Positions 6,818-14,327 of a stretch of DNA of 20,004 bases are shown in pieces; position 1 is the first letter of the stretch, and the number at the start of each line of letters is the position of its first letter. Position numbers and translations under genes: made by a program. This stretch comes from a virus. Location of the stretch: the IMG/VR virus record IMGVR_UViG_3300021343_000011, positions 1 to 20,004 of that record; one strand, 5' to 3'. The notes beneath the pieces are model-generated. The model ran no database searches. It had not been told where the DNA came from and saw only the letters and a list, made by a program, of their open reading frames with translations.

Positions 6818-7939
6818 TTAAACCGCGCCGTTGCTCAAATCCAAAATAATGTTGGCTTCAATCTCTTTGGGTGAGTTGTAAGGCTGCACCTTCAGGTAGA
6901 TTTCCACCTTCGTTTTTGAAGGCCACACAATAGTGATGCTGTCATCCGTCGGCGGCTTGATATCACCGGGGAAATGTTCACCGGCAAAAACCGTGCTGTG
7001 ACTCATCTCGCGCAAGGGGCGCATAAAGTAAGTTTTGTTAGCCGCAATGCTCACCGCTGTGGAATTCAAAGAACGGTTGGCAATGCGGGCAATGGACAGG
7101 ATGCGCACCGCACGGGCGGCCTTGTCCACCACCCGCAGGTTTTCTATTACCTGGTAGTCGCCGCCAGCGGCATCCAACAGGTTGCAATCGCCCCAGTAGA
7201 CGCCCGCATAATCGGGGTATGACTGTGGGCAGGACAGGCGGTTGGCATCCAAAGTAGTCAAAGTGGCACTACTCAATTCGTCACCGTTCATATCCACAGG
7301 AGTGGCACCCAGGCCAATCAAGGGGCCTGTTGCTGTGCGCATGGGGCTGTCGGCAATACTCACAGCGGCATTGCACAGGCGGCCCACCAAAACCCCCAGG
7401 TTGTTGCCGTGGAGCTGTGGCACTGCCGCTACACGGTAAGCGGCCACACCGTTGGTAATCGCTGCCTGGGCGGTCTCGTAATCACTCCAGGTCTGTCCCG
7501 TGGTTGGTGTGGGATCTACACCAGGTGTCGCGGTTAAGATAATCACGCGCCGTGCCAGGGTAGTGCGCAAACTCTCTGCTTTAGTCTGCATGGCGTCCAG
7601 CTCTGCACTGGAGGTGGCCGGGGTGCAGAGCACAATCAGCTCCGGGGAAATGGTGTTCATGGCCAGGTCAACCACGTCTTCCCAGGTGTAACCGCTGTTT
7701 TGTGGTGCGGCCCAGGCCTGCCAGTTTTCACCGCCGTTGTTTTTAGCGGCCAACACATTGGTTTTAATCTCGCTGTTGTTGACGCCCAACAGGTCTTCCA
7801 TGTCGCTCTGTGTGTTGAGACTCAACACCTGGCCCATATTCTTGGTGCCCACGCCGATAAACAGCGCCTTTCGTTCAATGGCCGGGATATCCCCTTGGGC
7901 CAAATTCAAATTGTTTACCGTAACCTTACCCTGTGCCAT
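6818..7939 (-). CDS. Contractile tail sheath protein
   Basis: A 373-aa sheath subunit. Visible features are an N-terminal IERKALFIGVGTKNMGQVLSL, the middle block LIVLCTPATSSAELDAMQTK, the central YAGVYWGDCNLLDAAGGDYQ with VIENLRVVDKAARAVR, and C-terminal strands (KVEIYLKVQPYNSPKEIEAN). It resembles the DUF2586 group of phage sheath-like proteins more than P2 FI, but size (P2 FI is about 396 aa) and place before the tube gene agree. It polymerises around the tube and contracts on infection. The ATG at 7939 lies three bases after the stop of S. Family number is from memory. Confidence 0.87.
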   Translation of the reverse strand: MAQGKVTVNNLNLAQGDIPAIERKALFIGVGTKNMGQVLSLNTQSDMEDLLGVNNSEIKTNVLAAKNNGGENWQAWAAPQNSGYTWEDVVDLAMNTISPELIVLCTPATSSAELDAMQTKAESLRTTLARRVIILTATPGVDPTPTTGQTWSDYETAQAAITNGVAAYRVAAVPQLHGNNLGVLVGRLCNAAVSIADSPMRTATGPLIGLGATPVDMNGDELSSATLTTLDANRLSCPQSYPDYAGVYWGDCNLLDAAGGDYQVIENLRVVDKAARAVRILSIARIANRSLNSTAVSIAANKTYFMRPLREMSHSTVFAGEHFPGDIKPPTDDSITIVWPSKTKVEIYLKVQPYNSPKEIEANIILDLSNGAV

Positions 7940-7941
7940 TG

Positions 7942-8595
7942 CTATGCCCTTTTCCGGTTCAGTGTGTTTTCAAAAATCGTATCTACCATGGCGTTTACAT
8001 CTTTTTCGCTGGCCCCCAAAAACGAGCGGGCCGGTAGAGGAATAACCCAGGAGCTGGTGCTGGCTTTGTCGCGCATCAATCGCAAAATAATGCCCGCTTG
8101 CCCTATGGTTAAATTTTCAGTAATCCACTTGAGCGTGGCGTTCTTCCAGCCTTTGCCGTTGGCCCGCCGTATTTTGTATCCCTCTGCCCGCAACGCTTTG
8201 GCCTGGCTACGGGTGGCTGGCGCGCCATAATCCGGTTCACCGTGAATCCGCTGCATTTTTTGCGCGGTCATTCCCGTGGCGATACCTTCCTGTTGTGCCC
8301 TGGCGATTTTCCCCACAACCCCATTGTCAAAAGTGATATCCACTTTCTTAGGATCGCTATACACCGCCATGCGCTTACTTAGGCCCCGCAGCATCTTGCG
8401 CTTGCTTTGGCTCTTTCTGGGTGCCCAGGGTCTGCCGTTAATGTCTCGCTGTTGCCGCAACCGCTGACGGCTGGCTACCCTTACCTTGCGCCCAACCTGG
8501 CCCAATATCCGTTTGCGTTTAGCCGGTGTTTGCTGCAACAGCTGCAGCGTTTTTTTAACACCAAGGTGCCCGCTAATATCAACCTTCACGGACAT
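7942..8595 (-). CDS. S: Phage virion morphogenesis protein / tail completion protein S
   Basis: A 217-aa basic protein of the phage virion morphogenesis family (P2 gpS), which completes the tail tip next to the head connector. Diagnostic stretches are the RQRLRQQRDINGRPWAPRK segment, KVDITFDNGVVGKIARAQQE and IPLPARSFLGASEKDVNAMV, the last being the conserved 'R.flG.s..d' end of the family. P2 gpS is shorter (about 150 aa); the extra length is a basic insert around residues 110-170. The ORF opens at GTG 8628, but the ATG at 8595 (MSVKVDIS) gives the usual family start and a 17-base overlap with R, so it is chosen. Confidence 0.87.
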   Translation of the reverse strand: MSVKVDISGHLGVKKTLQLLQQTPAKRKRILGQVGRKVRVASRQRLRQQRDINGRPWAPRKSQSKRKMLRGLSKRMAVYSDPKKVDITFDNGVVGKIARAQQEGIATGMTAQKMQRIHGEPDYGAPATRSQAKALRAEGYKIRRANGKGWKNATLKWITENLTIGQAGIILRLMRDKASTSSWVIPLPARSFLGASEKDVNAMVDTIFENTLNRKRA

Positions 8596-9067
8596 AGGAC
8601 TTGTCCGTCGGCTGTGCCTGGTCGTCACCCACAGCGGCTTCGTTGGGTTCGTCGACTAGTACGCTGGCGACACTCCAGGTTTTGCCCTTGAATGGCACTA
8701 GCCCATTTGCGTCTTCCACCAGGTCAATGTTTTCGATAAACGCCACGCGCAATTCAACGTCAGCGGTGCCGTTATCCAAAATATCAATGTCGATATCTGG
8801 TGGTGGCAATTCGTCGTCTTCTCGCTCTGGGTCTACATCCATTAGCCAGACACAAATCAGCGCCAGTAAAAGGTCTTCATTGCCGCTAAAGCGTTCAATG
8901 CTCACCAAGGCGTCATAACTTAACCGACAAACCCGAATGCCGTTACCCAGACTCTTGGCGCACGCTTCCGGCTTGCCGTTTTCCATCCAACTGGCAACCT
9001 GGTTTTCATCCACCAGGTTCTGTTCAACCAAAAACGTGTGGAGCGCTTGCAGCTTTTCCAATGCCAT
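8579..9067 (-). CDS. R: Tail completion protein R
   Basis: A 162-aa protein matching the P2 gpR family, needed with S to finish the tail before it joins the head. The core LALICVWLMDVD, the acidic DDELPPPDIDIDILDNGTAD block and VELRVAFIENIDLV are the family's signature. P2 gpR is about 155 aa. Its ATG at 9067 touches the L stop (TAATG), and its 3' end overlaps S by 17 bases. R and S adjacent is the P2 order, though P2 places its lysis genes between L and R; here L runs straight into R. Confidence 0.88.
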   Translation of the reverse strand: MALEKLQALHTFLVEQNLVDENQVASWMENGKPEACAKSLGNGIRVCRLSYDALVSIERFSGNEDLLLALICVWLMDVDPEREDDELPPPDIDIDILDNGTADVELRVAFIENIDLVEDANGLVPFKGKTWSVASVLVDEPNEAAVGDDQAQPTDKSYVREG

Positions 9068-9522
9068 TACAGCAACTCCGCCGTAATGTTGGTGGTAATG
9101 CCCTTTAACCGCCTGACGGCCCGGTTGCTGTTGGCCAGCAATGCCTGGTAGGTGCCGTCGCCATCCTTGGCGATATCGTCTGCCTGATCGCGGCGGGTAA
9201 AGGTTTGAAAATCGTGTAACAGCTCTGCCTTGGCTTTCAGATAAACCGCATCCAGGTAATAACTCACCAGGTCAGAATTCTCCCCCAGGTCTACCGCTGC
9301 CAGAGTCGCGTAGCCATCTAGCTCCCAGGCGGCTTTCTCTGCTACCAGCGTATCGTTAACCAGATTGCGGGCTACTTTGAGCTGGTGCTCTACCGCTTCC
9401 TGGGCACGGTCAGCAGGCACCCGGTAGATTTTCTGGAAGTCGCCCAAAGACAGTATTGGAAAGAACCCGTCATTACTTAAGGTGCTGTCCAAAAATGTCT
9501 GTGGCCTGCCGGTAAACGCCAT
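9067..9522 (-). CDS. L: Head completion/stabilisation protein L
   Basis: A 151-aa protein of the P2 gpL family, which stabilises the filled head. It opens MAFTGRPQTFLDSTLSNDGF and has FFPILSLGDFQKIYRVPADR, YYLDAVYLKAKAELLHDFQT and the closing YQALLANSNRAVRRLKG, all typical of GPL. A ribosome site AGGTGAG precedes the ATG at 9522. The stop overlaps the start of R by one base. The 93 bases between it and M are free of genes and show a composite inverted repeat. Confidence 0.92.
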   Translation of the reverse strand: MAFTGRPQTFLDSTLSNDGFFPILSLGDFQKIYRVPADRAQEAVEHQLKVARNLVNDTLVAEKAAWELDGYATLAAVDLGENSDLVSYYLDAVYLKAKAELLHDFQTFTRRDQADDIAKDGDGTYQALLANSNRAVRRLKGITTNITAELL

Positions 9523-9530
9523 GTTCTCAC

Positions 9531-9608
9531 CTGTTTAAAAACACGGTGCCAAGTGGTTATGCTGCCAAGCTGGGGGAATGACAGCGCCCCACTGGCCCGT
9601 GTGGCTTG
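9531..9608 (-). repeat. Composite inverted repeats in the M-L spacer
   Basis: Reading leftward after the M stop, CCAAGC, then TGGGG, a 10-base loop, CCCCCA and GCTTGG can pair as a two-part stem with unpaired bases on one side. Further on, CCGTGT runs into a T-rich stretch (GTTTTT). The spacer could therefore fold, and might act as a weak attenuator or RNA-processing site between M and L. The pairing is imperfect and was judged by eye. Confidence 0.3.
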
Positions 9609-9615
9609 GGAGTCG

Positions 9616-10335
9616 TTATTGATTCAGTTTCGCTTTTAATACTTTTATCTTGGTTTTTACCCCAGACTTATCGGGATTGACTTCTTCGCACTTCTCAAAC
9701 CAGGCTAAGGCCTGCTCTTCCTGGTTATCGCACTCCGCATACAAACCCAACAGTTTGTACAACTTGTTCAACACAATAGGCTGGTTAACGATCCAGAAAT
9801 CAGCCATCACCAATTTGGCAACATCATCAAGATAGGGGCTGGCACTAGCTTTCGCTTTATACTGCCGCTCTGACCAGGCTGTGATTTCCTCCACCACATA
9901 AGTGGGCAAGTCGCGCTTAAAGTTGCCTGGCATGTGCTGCTGTTGAGCTATGGCAAAACCTGCCAACTCCACGGCGGTTTCAATGTCTTCAGCATCGATC
10001 AGCCAAATAACCACGCGCACCAACAATTCATTGGGGTAGTCTGCGCCGCTGTCGCGGTAGGCTTGGACGATGGGTAGATACTTAGGCAGCAGTTCGTTTT
10101 TCTTCAGCGCCACTTTATCGGCCACGTCTTCCAGGTCGCTCAAGCGCTCAAGGTCGTTTTGCAGTTCGGTTAAGGCTACTTCCTGTTGGTGCTTGGATTT
10201 AGCGCTGCTAACAGGGGAACTGGATTGCACCGCCGTTGCGGTCTGTGGTGCTGTCTCCTGTTCAACCTCTCCCGCTTGTTTTGTCGCGTGGGCCTCCAGG
10301 CACTTTTGCTTATGACGCAGGGCAATACTTGTCAT
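9616..10335 (-). CDS. M: Small terminase subunit M
   Basis: A 239-aa protein of the P2 gpM family, the small terminase subunit with the endonuclease function in P2. It begins with a basic MTSIALRHKQKCLEAHATKQ, as the family does, followed by a Ser/Gln-rich linker, then an all-helical core with NELLVRVVIWLIDAEDIETA, IAQQQHMPGNFKRDLPTYVV and a repeat-like C terminus with LLGLYAECDNQEEQALAWFE. P2 gpM is about 247 aa. The ATG at 10335 has AAGGA seven bases upstream. Its transcript comes through or after a strong terminator that separates it from N. Confidence 0.92.
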   Translation of the reverse strand: MTSIALRHKQKCLEAHATKQAGEVEQETAPQTATAVQSSSPVSSAKSKHQQEVALTELQNDLERLSDLEDVADKVALKKNELLPKYLPIVQAYRDSGADYPNELLVRVVIWLIDAEDIETAVELAGFAIAQQQHMPGNFKRDLPTYVVEEITAWSERQYKAKASASPYLDDVAKLVMADFWIVNQPIVLNKLYKLLGLYAECDNQEEQALAWFEKCEEVNPDKSGVKTKIKVLKAKLNQ

Positions 10336-10376
10336 CTTATTATCCTTGGTTTTCTATTGGACGTTTAATCGCAGCT

Positions 10377-10415
10377 CAAAAAGGCCCCGCTGTTTTCAGC
10401 TGAAAATAGCGAGGC
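10377..10415 (-). terminator. Rho-independent terminator between capsid gene N and terminase gene M
   Basis: On the leftward strand a 16-bp arm on each side forms an almost perfect inverted repeat at 10384-10415 (14 of 16 positions complementary, centre CAGCTG), GC-rich at the base and followed at once by CTTTTT. This is a textbook intrinsic terminator for the N transcript, yet it lies inside the late operon with M, L, R and the tail genes downstream. On the other strand no T-run follows. Confidence 0.88.
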
Positions 10416-10441
10416 AAGCTGCCGCTGCTTTTATCGAGTTA

Positions 10442-11482
10442 TTAAGCAGTCCAAAGACCAGAGCCAGGGTCTTTAAACTTCACGTTGCCAAATTCAATGG
10501 CGGCGGCCTTGTCCAGGTCTTCCACCACATAGGCTTCGTTAATGGTGTTGTAGTGCTCCACGCGGTCGCGTTTGGCATTGTCATCAATCTTCTGACGCAC
10601 GGCCCCTTCCTGGTAGTAAATAGACAGGTTGTCAAAGCTGGTGATGATCAGGCCGCGGGCAGGCAGGTTAGCCACTGTGTAAGACGGCAGACCACCATAG
10701 GTGCGAGTCACCGCGTTGTTTTCGATGCGCTCTTTTTCCGTGGGGGTCTGTCCCTGGGCTTTGTACAGCTGCGCCTTGTCCTGGGCCAACAGATCGCGAC
10801 CAACCAGGGCCACCAGGTCGTCACCGTCGCGGTGGACGTCACTCACCATCTGGAGCACGTCATACACCAGGCCATCGAGGTTTTCATAGTCGCCGCCAGC
10901 GCCCACGCGAATTTCGTTAGCGGTGCCACCCTGGGTGAGAATCTGGGAACCGGCCTGATAGTCACGCAGGTGTTGCAGCCAGCCCTTGTTGACATCTTCC
11001 CCGTTGGGGTTGGTGCCCGCATTGGTGACCGCCGCTGCACTGGTGCCGTAAAAACCGTGCTTAATGCGGGCCAGAGCAATAGCTCTGCGCACATACGCCA
11101 TAAAGCGGTCGTTCAGGTCTGGGAACTTGGCCCAGGCATCGATGGTGTTGTAGGTGATGTGCACATCATATTCCGTTTTGACGCACTCATAACCCAACGG
11201 GTCAAGGCCCAGCGGGTCACTGGTTTGGCGGTCACCCGCTGTGGTATCGGTACGCTTACCCAACACACCGGACACAGAGCCCAGGATTTTTTCTCCCTTC
11301 AGTTCGGGAACGCCCAACACGTTAATGCGCTGAAGAAAATCAGAGGACTCTACAATTTTATCCATCAAGCGCTGTTCAATTTCGGGGGTAGCGGCAAAGG
11401 TTTGTGCCACACTGTCTACGCCATAGGTGGTGGCCATGGCGACGCACATAGCGTTAAAAAGTTTGCGGGTATTGTTACGCAT
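10442..11482 (-). CDS. N: Major capsid protein N
   Basis: A 346-aa capsid protein of the P2 gpN (HK97-fold) family. It opens MRNNTRKLFNAMCVAMATTY and holds LMDKIVESSDFLQRINVLGV, RQTSDPLGLDPLGYECVKTE and DDLVALVGRDLLAQDK, with a C-terminal DNLSIYYQEGAVRQKIDDNA followed by YVVEDLDKAAAIEFGNVKF, all characteristic. P2 gpN is about 357 aa; the scaffold/protease O upstream would trim it in assembly. The stop is followed within 27 bases by a strong terminator, so N can be transcribed in excess of the genes beyond. Confidence 0.95.
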   Translation of the reverse strand: MRNNTRKLFNAMCVAMATTYGVDSVAQTFAATPEIEQRLMDKIVESSDFLQRINVLGVPELKGEKILGSVSGVLGKRTDTTAGDRQTSDPLGLDPLGYECVKTEYDVHITYNTIDAWAKFPDLNDRFMAYVRRAIALARIKHGFYGTSAAAVTNAGTNPNGEDVNKGWLQHLRDYQAGSQILTQGGTANEIRVGAGGDYENLDGLVYDVLQMVSDVHRDGDDLVALVGRDLLAQDKAQLYKAQGQTPTEKERIENNAVTRTYGGLPSYTVANLPARGLIITSFDNLSIYYQEGAVRQKIDDNAKRDRVEHYNTINEAYVVEDLDKAAAIEFGNVKFKDPGSGLWTA

Positions 11483-11538
11483 AGCTGTTTGCTCTCTTGC
11501 AGTTAAAACAAAGGGTTAAGGGTGTGAGTCACCCGCAG

Positions 11539-12369
11539 TTAAATAACTTCTACTTTCTCAGCATCACCGCCAGCCGGATCGGTTTCGGTGCCGGGCACTT
11601 CTTCTTCAGACAGCTTGTTGAACTTTTCCTGCAACTCATTGAACTGGGTTTGCAGCTGGCTAAACGCTTCCTGGCTTACACCGGTTTCCGGTGTCTCTTC
11701 ATCACCACCCTGGGGTTCTTCCTTAGCCGCCAATTTTTCTTCCAGGCTGGTGAATTTTTCCAGCAGTGCGCTGCTGGCCTGAGTCTGAGTGTTAAAGGCG
11801 TCCAGCAGTTGTTGAAACTGTTCTTTATCCATGGTTTTGGAATCCTGTTTATCGTCGGTGGATTTGGTGAGTTTTTGCATGAATCGCGACAAAGGCCCCT
11901 GGTTGTTTTCCAGCTCCAGGTGCTCTAGCGCTACAGGGGTAGAAAAGTAGTTCTCTGGCAGCTGGGCGCGATTGCTGAATTGCAACTCACTGGTACCCAG
12001 GCTGGCCGGTGAATCGGTCACCGCCAGGCCTGCCAGGTAGGCTTTACCGGTTTTGGCAAAATCCGGTTGAATTTCAATGGAGGTAAACAGCTTTTGGCCG
12101 TTATTGTTCAGGTAGATTAACTCATCACTGGGGGCAATTTTGGCGAACAAACACATGCGGCCTTTGCTGTCTTCTTCCGCTTTGACTTCTATCACCTTGC
12201 CCAGGTTGCCAAAGTAGCGGATATGCTCATACCAGATATTCGCGGTGTACTCTTCCTGGTCGTAGGATTCCGCCATATCAGTGATATCCGTGGCGGAAAT
12301 TTCGCGCCCATCAATAGTAGGCCCACTGGTTGCCACTTTCACAAAATCGGTAAAGAGTTTTCGCGCCAC
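11539..12369 (-). CDS. O: Capsid scaffold and maturation protease O
   Basis: A 276-aa protein of the P2 gpO family: an N-terminal serine protease that matures the capsid and a C-terminal helical scaffold. Likely catalytic residues by comparison with P2 gpO are D20 (TIDGR), H49 (YEHIRYFGN) and S97 (LFTSIEI); the [16 protein letters not shown] segment follows as in the family. Residues about 170-265 are charged, Gln/Glu-rich and coiled-coil-like, fitting the scaffold part. P2 gpO is about 284 aa. Translation should start at GTG 12369, with AAGGG eight bases upstream. It is the first gene of the leftward late unit, next to the divergent control region. Confidence 0.93.
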   Translation of the reverse strand: MARKLFTDFVKVATSGPTIDGREISATDITDMAESYDQEEYTANIWYEHIRYFGNLGKVIEVKAEEDSKGRMCLFAKIAPSDELIYLNNNGQKLFTSIEIQPDFAKTGKAYLAGLAVTDSPASLGTSELQFSNRAQLPENYFSTPVALEHLELENNQGPLSRFMQKLTKSTDDKQDSKTMDKEQFQQLLDAFNTQTQASSALLEKFTSLEEKLAAKEEPQGGDEETPETGVSQEAFSQLQTQFNELQEKFNKLSEEEVPGTETDPAGGDAEKVEVI

Positions 12370-12479
12370 TGGGTTGCCCTTCTGTTGGTTTAATCGGTTC
12401 GCTTGAATGCCGGTTGTGCTTGCTGCACTTCAATGGTTGCCACAGTAAGGCTAAGCACCGGGTGAAACAACGCGTTTAA

Positions 12480-12522
12480 TTCCTGCCAATTCCTGTTTTG
12501 CGAAAATAGGAATTTCCAGGAA
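12480..12522. promoter_or_regulatory. 43-bp dyad with doubled half-sites between the divergent late units
   Basis: A symmetrical element is centred at 12501. The inner arms (12488-12499 and 12503-12514) form a 27-bp palindrome with 11 of 12 pairs around GCG. Each arm also carries a second copy of the half-site one helical turn further out: TTCCTG at 12480 and 12490, AGGAA at 12508 and 12518. Over 20 bases per arm, 17 positions are complementary. It lies between O (start 12369) and P (start 12567). This looks like a binding site for a dimer of dimers, most simply the late activator encoded at 15439; the binding protein is inferred. Confidence 0.65.
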
Positions 12523-12536
12523 CGCCGCTGCACTTT

Positions 12537-12558
12537 TTTACGGCTAAAACCCCGTAAA
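12537..12558 (+). repeat. Inverted repeat in the leader of terminase gene P
   Basis: TTTACGG (12537-12543) and CCGTAAA (12552-12558) are perfectly complementary around an 8-base loop. The right arm ends eight bases before the P start codon. A possible -10 box TAAAAC (12545-12550) lies in the loop. It may be a leader hairpin or an operator; no T-run follows, so it is not a terminator. Confidence 0.45.
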
Positions 12559-12566
12559 CTGCCCAC

Positions 12567-14312
12567 ATGGCTAAATACTCAGACGAAATAAAAGTTGCCG
12601 CGAAAATGATGTGGCTGCGCAAATGCTCTGCCAAAGAGATTGCGCAAGAACTGAACCTGAATAGTGCACGGGTGGTTTACCAGTGGGCGGAAAAAGGCCA
12701 CTGGGATGACATGTTGCAACACGAAACCGTGGAGCAGGCGACCGCCCGCCGCATGATTGTGCTGGTTGAAAAGCCCAACAAAACGGATGATGACTATAAG
12801 GAGATAGACCGGCTCAGTAACCTGCTGGATAAACTGGCAGGCATTGATGCCAAGAAAGCCAGAGCAGCCAAAGAGAAAGCCAGGGCCGCCAAGGAAGAAA
12901 ATGGCGAAGGTGGCACCAGAAAACGCAAGCGGAAAAAGAAAAACGATGTCAGCGAGATAACGCCGGAACAGCTGGAGACCATCCGTAAAGAGCTGTTTTT
13001 TGATTACCAGCACCGCTGGCACGACAACAAAGACCAGCGCACCCGGTTTATTTTGAAGTCCCGCCAGATTGGCGCTACCTACTACTTTGCCTGGGAGGCC
13101 TTCGAGGACGCTATTATTAGTGGCGACAACCAGGTATTCCTGTCGGCCAGCCGCAGCCAGGCGGAAGTGTTCAAGGCCTATATCATCAAGTTTGCCCGTG
13201 AATACTTTGAACTGGAATTGAAAGGCGCGGAGTTCATCGAACTCAGCAACAGCGCAGAATTGCGTTTTGTCTCCACCAATGGTCGCACCGCTCAGGGCTA
13301 CCACGGGCACCTCTACATTGATGAAGTCTTTTGGATACCGGACTTCGAAAAGCTCAACAAGCTGGCCAGTGCCATGGCATCACAAAAGAAATGGCGCAAA
13401 ACCTATTTCTCTACGCCATCGGTGAAAAGCCACGGCGCTTACCCCATGTGGAGCGGAGAGAAATACAACGAACGGCTGAAAAACAAGGTTGAGTTTAATC
13501 TATCCCACGATACCCTGGTTAACGGTCATGTAGGGCCGGATAAGATTTGGCGCAACGTGGTAACCATCAAAGACGCCGAAACCCAGGGCTGTGACCTCTT
13601 TGATATCGAAAGCCTACAGCTGGAATACACAGACGCAGAGTTTAATAACCTGTTTATGTGTGCGTTTATGGAGGCCGGGCAATCAGTCTTTAAACTGGAT
13701 GACCTGTTAAATTGTGCAGTGGATTCCAATGTAGTGTGGGTGGACTTTAAAGCCCGCCAGAAACGCCCCTTTGGCAACCGCCCGGTATGGATCGGTTACG
13801 ACCCTGCCCGCACCGGGGATACCTCCAGCGTGGTGGTGGTGGCTCCCCCGCTCAAGGAAGGTGAGAAATTCCGTATTCTGGAAAAACACAAACTGAAAGG
13901 CGCATTTGCTTACCAGGCCAACCGCATCAAGGAATTGACTGAAAAGTACAACGTGCAATTTATCGGCATTGACTGCACCGGCCCAGGGCTGGGCGTTTTT
14001 GAGTTAGTGCAGGGGTTTTTCCCCAGGGCAACACCGATCCATTACGGCTTGGAAACCAAGACCAGCCTGGTACTTAAAGCCGTCGACGTGGTGGAGTCTG
14101 GCCGCATTGAGTGGGACGCAGAGCATACCGATATCCCCCAGGCATTTTTGCAAGTGCAACAGGTGGCCACCGCTGGCGACAAAATCACCTATGTTGCAGA
14201 CCGCAACAGCAAAACTGGCCACGCAGACGTGGCTTGGTCGATTATGCACGCGCTCAGCAACGAACCCTTAAACCGTACCCAGCGAAAAGCCACCCTGGCT
14301 TTTGCGAGTTAA
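12567..14312 (+). CDS. P: Large terminase subunit P (packaging ATPase/nuclease)
   Basis: A 581-aa large terminase of the P2 gpP family that pumps DNA into the prohead. Residues 1-50 form an HTH (CSAKEIAQELNLNSARVVYQ); 94-125 are very Lys/Arg/Ala-rich. The ATPase shows a Walker A-like SRQIGATYYF (165-174) and Walker B HLYIDEVFW (D252, E253), with FSTPS (281-285) as coupling motif. The nuclease domain has IGYDPA (D412), GIDCTGPG (D469) and GHADVAWSIMHAL (D554), the RNase H-type acidic triad. P2 gpP is about 590 aa. No clear ribosome site precedes the ATG at 12567, and a possible promoter lies very close, so a very short leader is likely. Confidence 0.96.
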   Translation: MAKYSDEIKVAAKMMWLRKCSAKEIAQELNLNSARVVYQWAEKGHWDDMLQHETVEQATARRMIVLVEKPNKTDDDYKEIDRLSNLLDKLAGIDAKKARAAKEKARAAKEENGEGGTRKRKRKKKNDVSEITPEQLETIRKELFFDYQHRWHDNKDQRTRFILKSRQIGATYYFAWEAFEDAIISGDNQVFLSASRSQAEVFKAYIIKFAREYFELELKGAEFIELSNSAELRFVSTNGRTAQGYHGHLYIDEVFWIPDFEKLNKLASAMASQKKWRKTYFSTPSVKSHGAYPMWSGEKYNERLKNKVEFNLSHDTLVNGHVGPDKIWRNVVTIKDAETQGCDLFDIESLQLEYTDAEFNNLFMCAFMEAGQSVFKLDDLLNCAVDSNVVWVDFKARQKRPFGNRPVWIGYDPARTGDTSSVVVVAPPLKEGEKFRILEKHKLKGAFAYQANRIKELTEKYNVQFIGIDCTGPGLGVFELVQGFFPRATPIHYGLETKTSLVLKAVDVVESGRIEWDAEHTDIPQAFLQVQQVATAGDKITYVADRNSKTGHADVAWSIMHALSNEPLNRTQRKATLAFAS

Positions 14313-14327
14313 GAGAACCCGGCACCA

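Noticed and set aside
10346-11506. A 386-aa open frame on the rightward strand
   Set aside because: It is antisense to the capsid gene N, which has clear P2 gpN features; the frame is open only because of N's codon use, and its protein shows no sensible domain.
11520-11534. GGGTG-TGAGT-CACCC hairpin between O and N as a terminator
   Set aside because: The stem is only 5 bp and no proper T-run follows at once, so it is too weak to call.
12579-13310. A 243-aa open frame on the leftward strand
   Set aside because: Antisense to the terminase ATPase domain, whose Walker motifs are intact; no recognisable protein.
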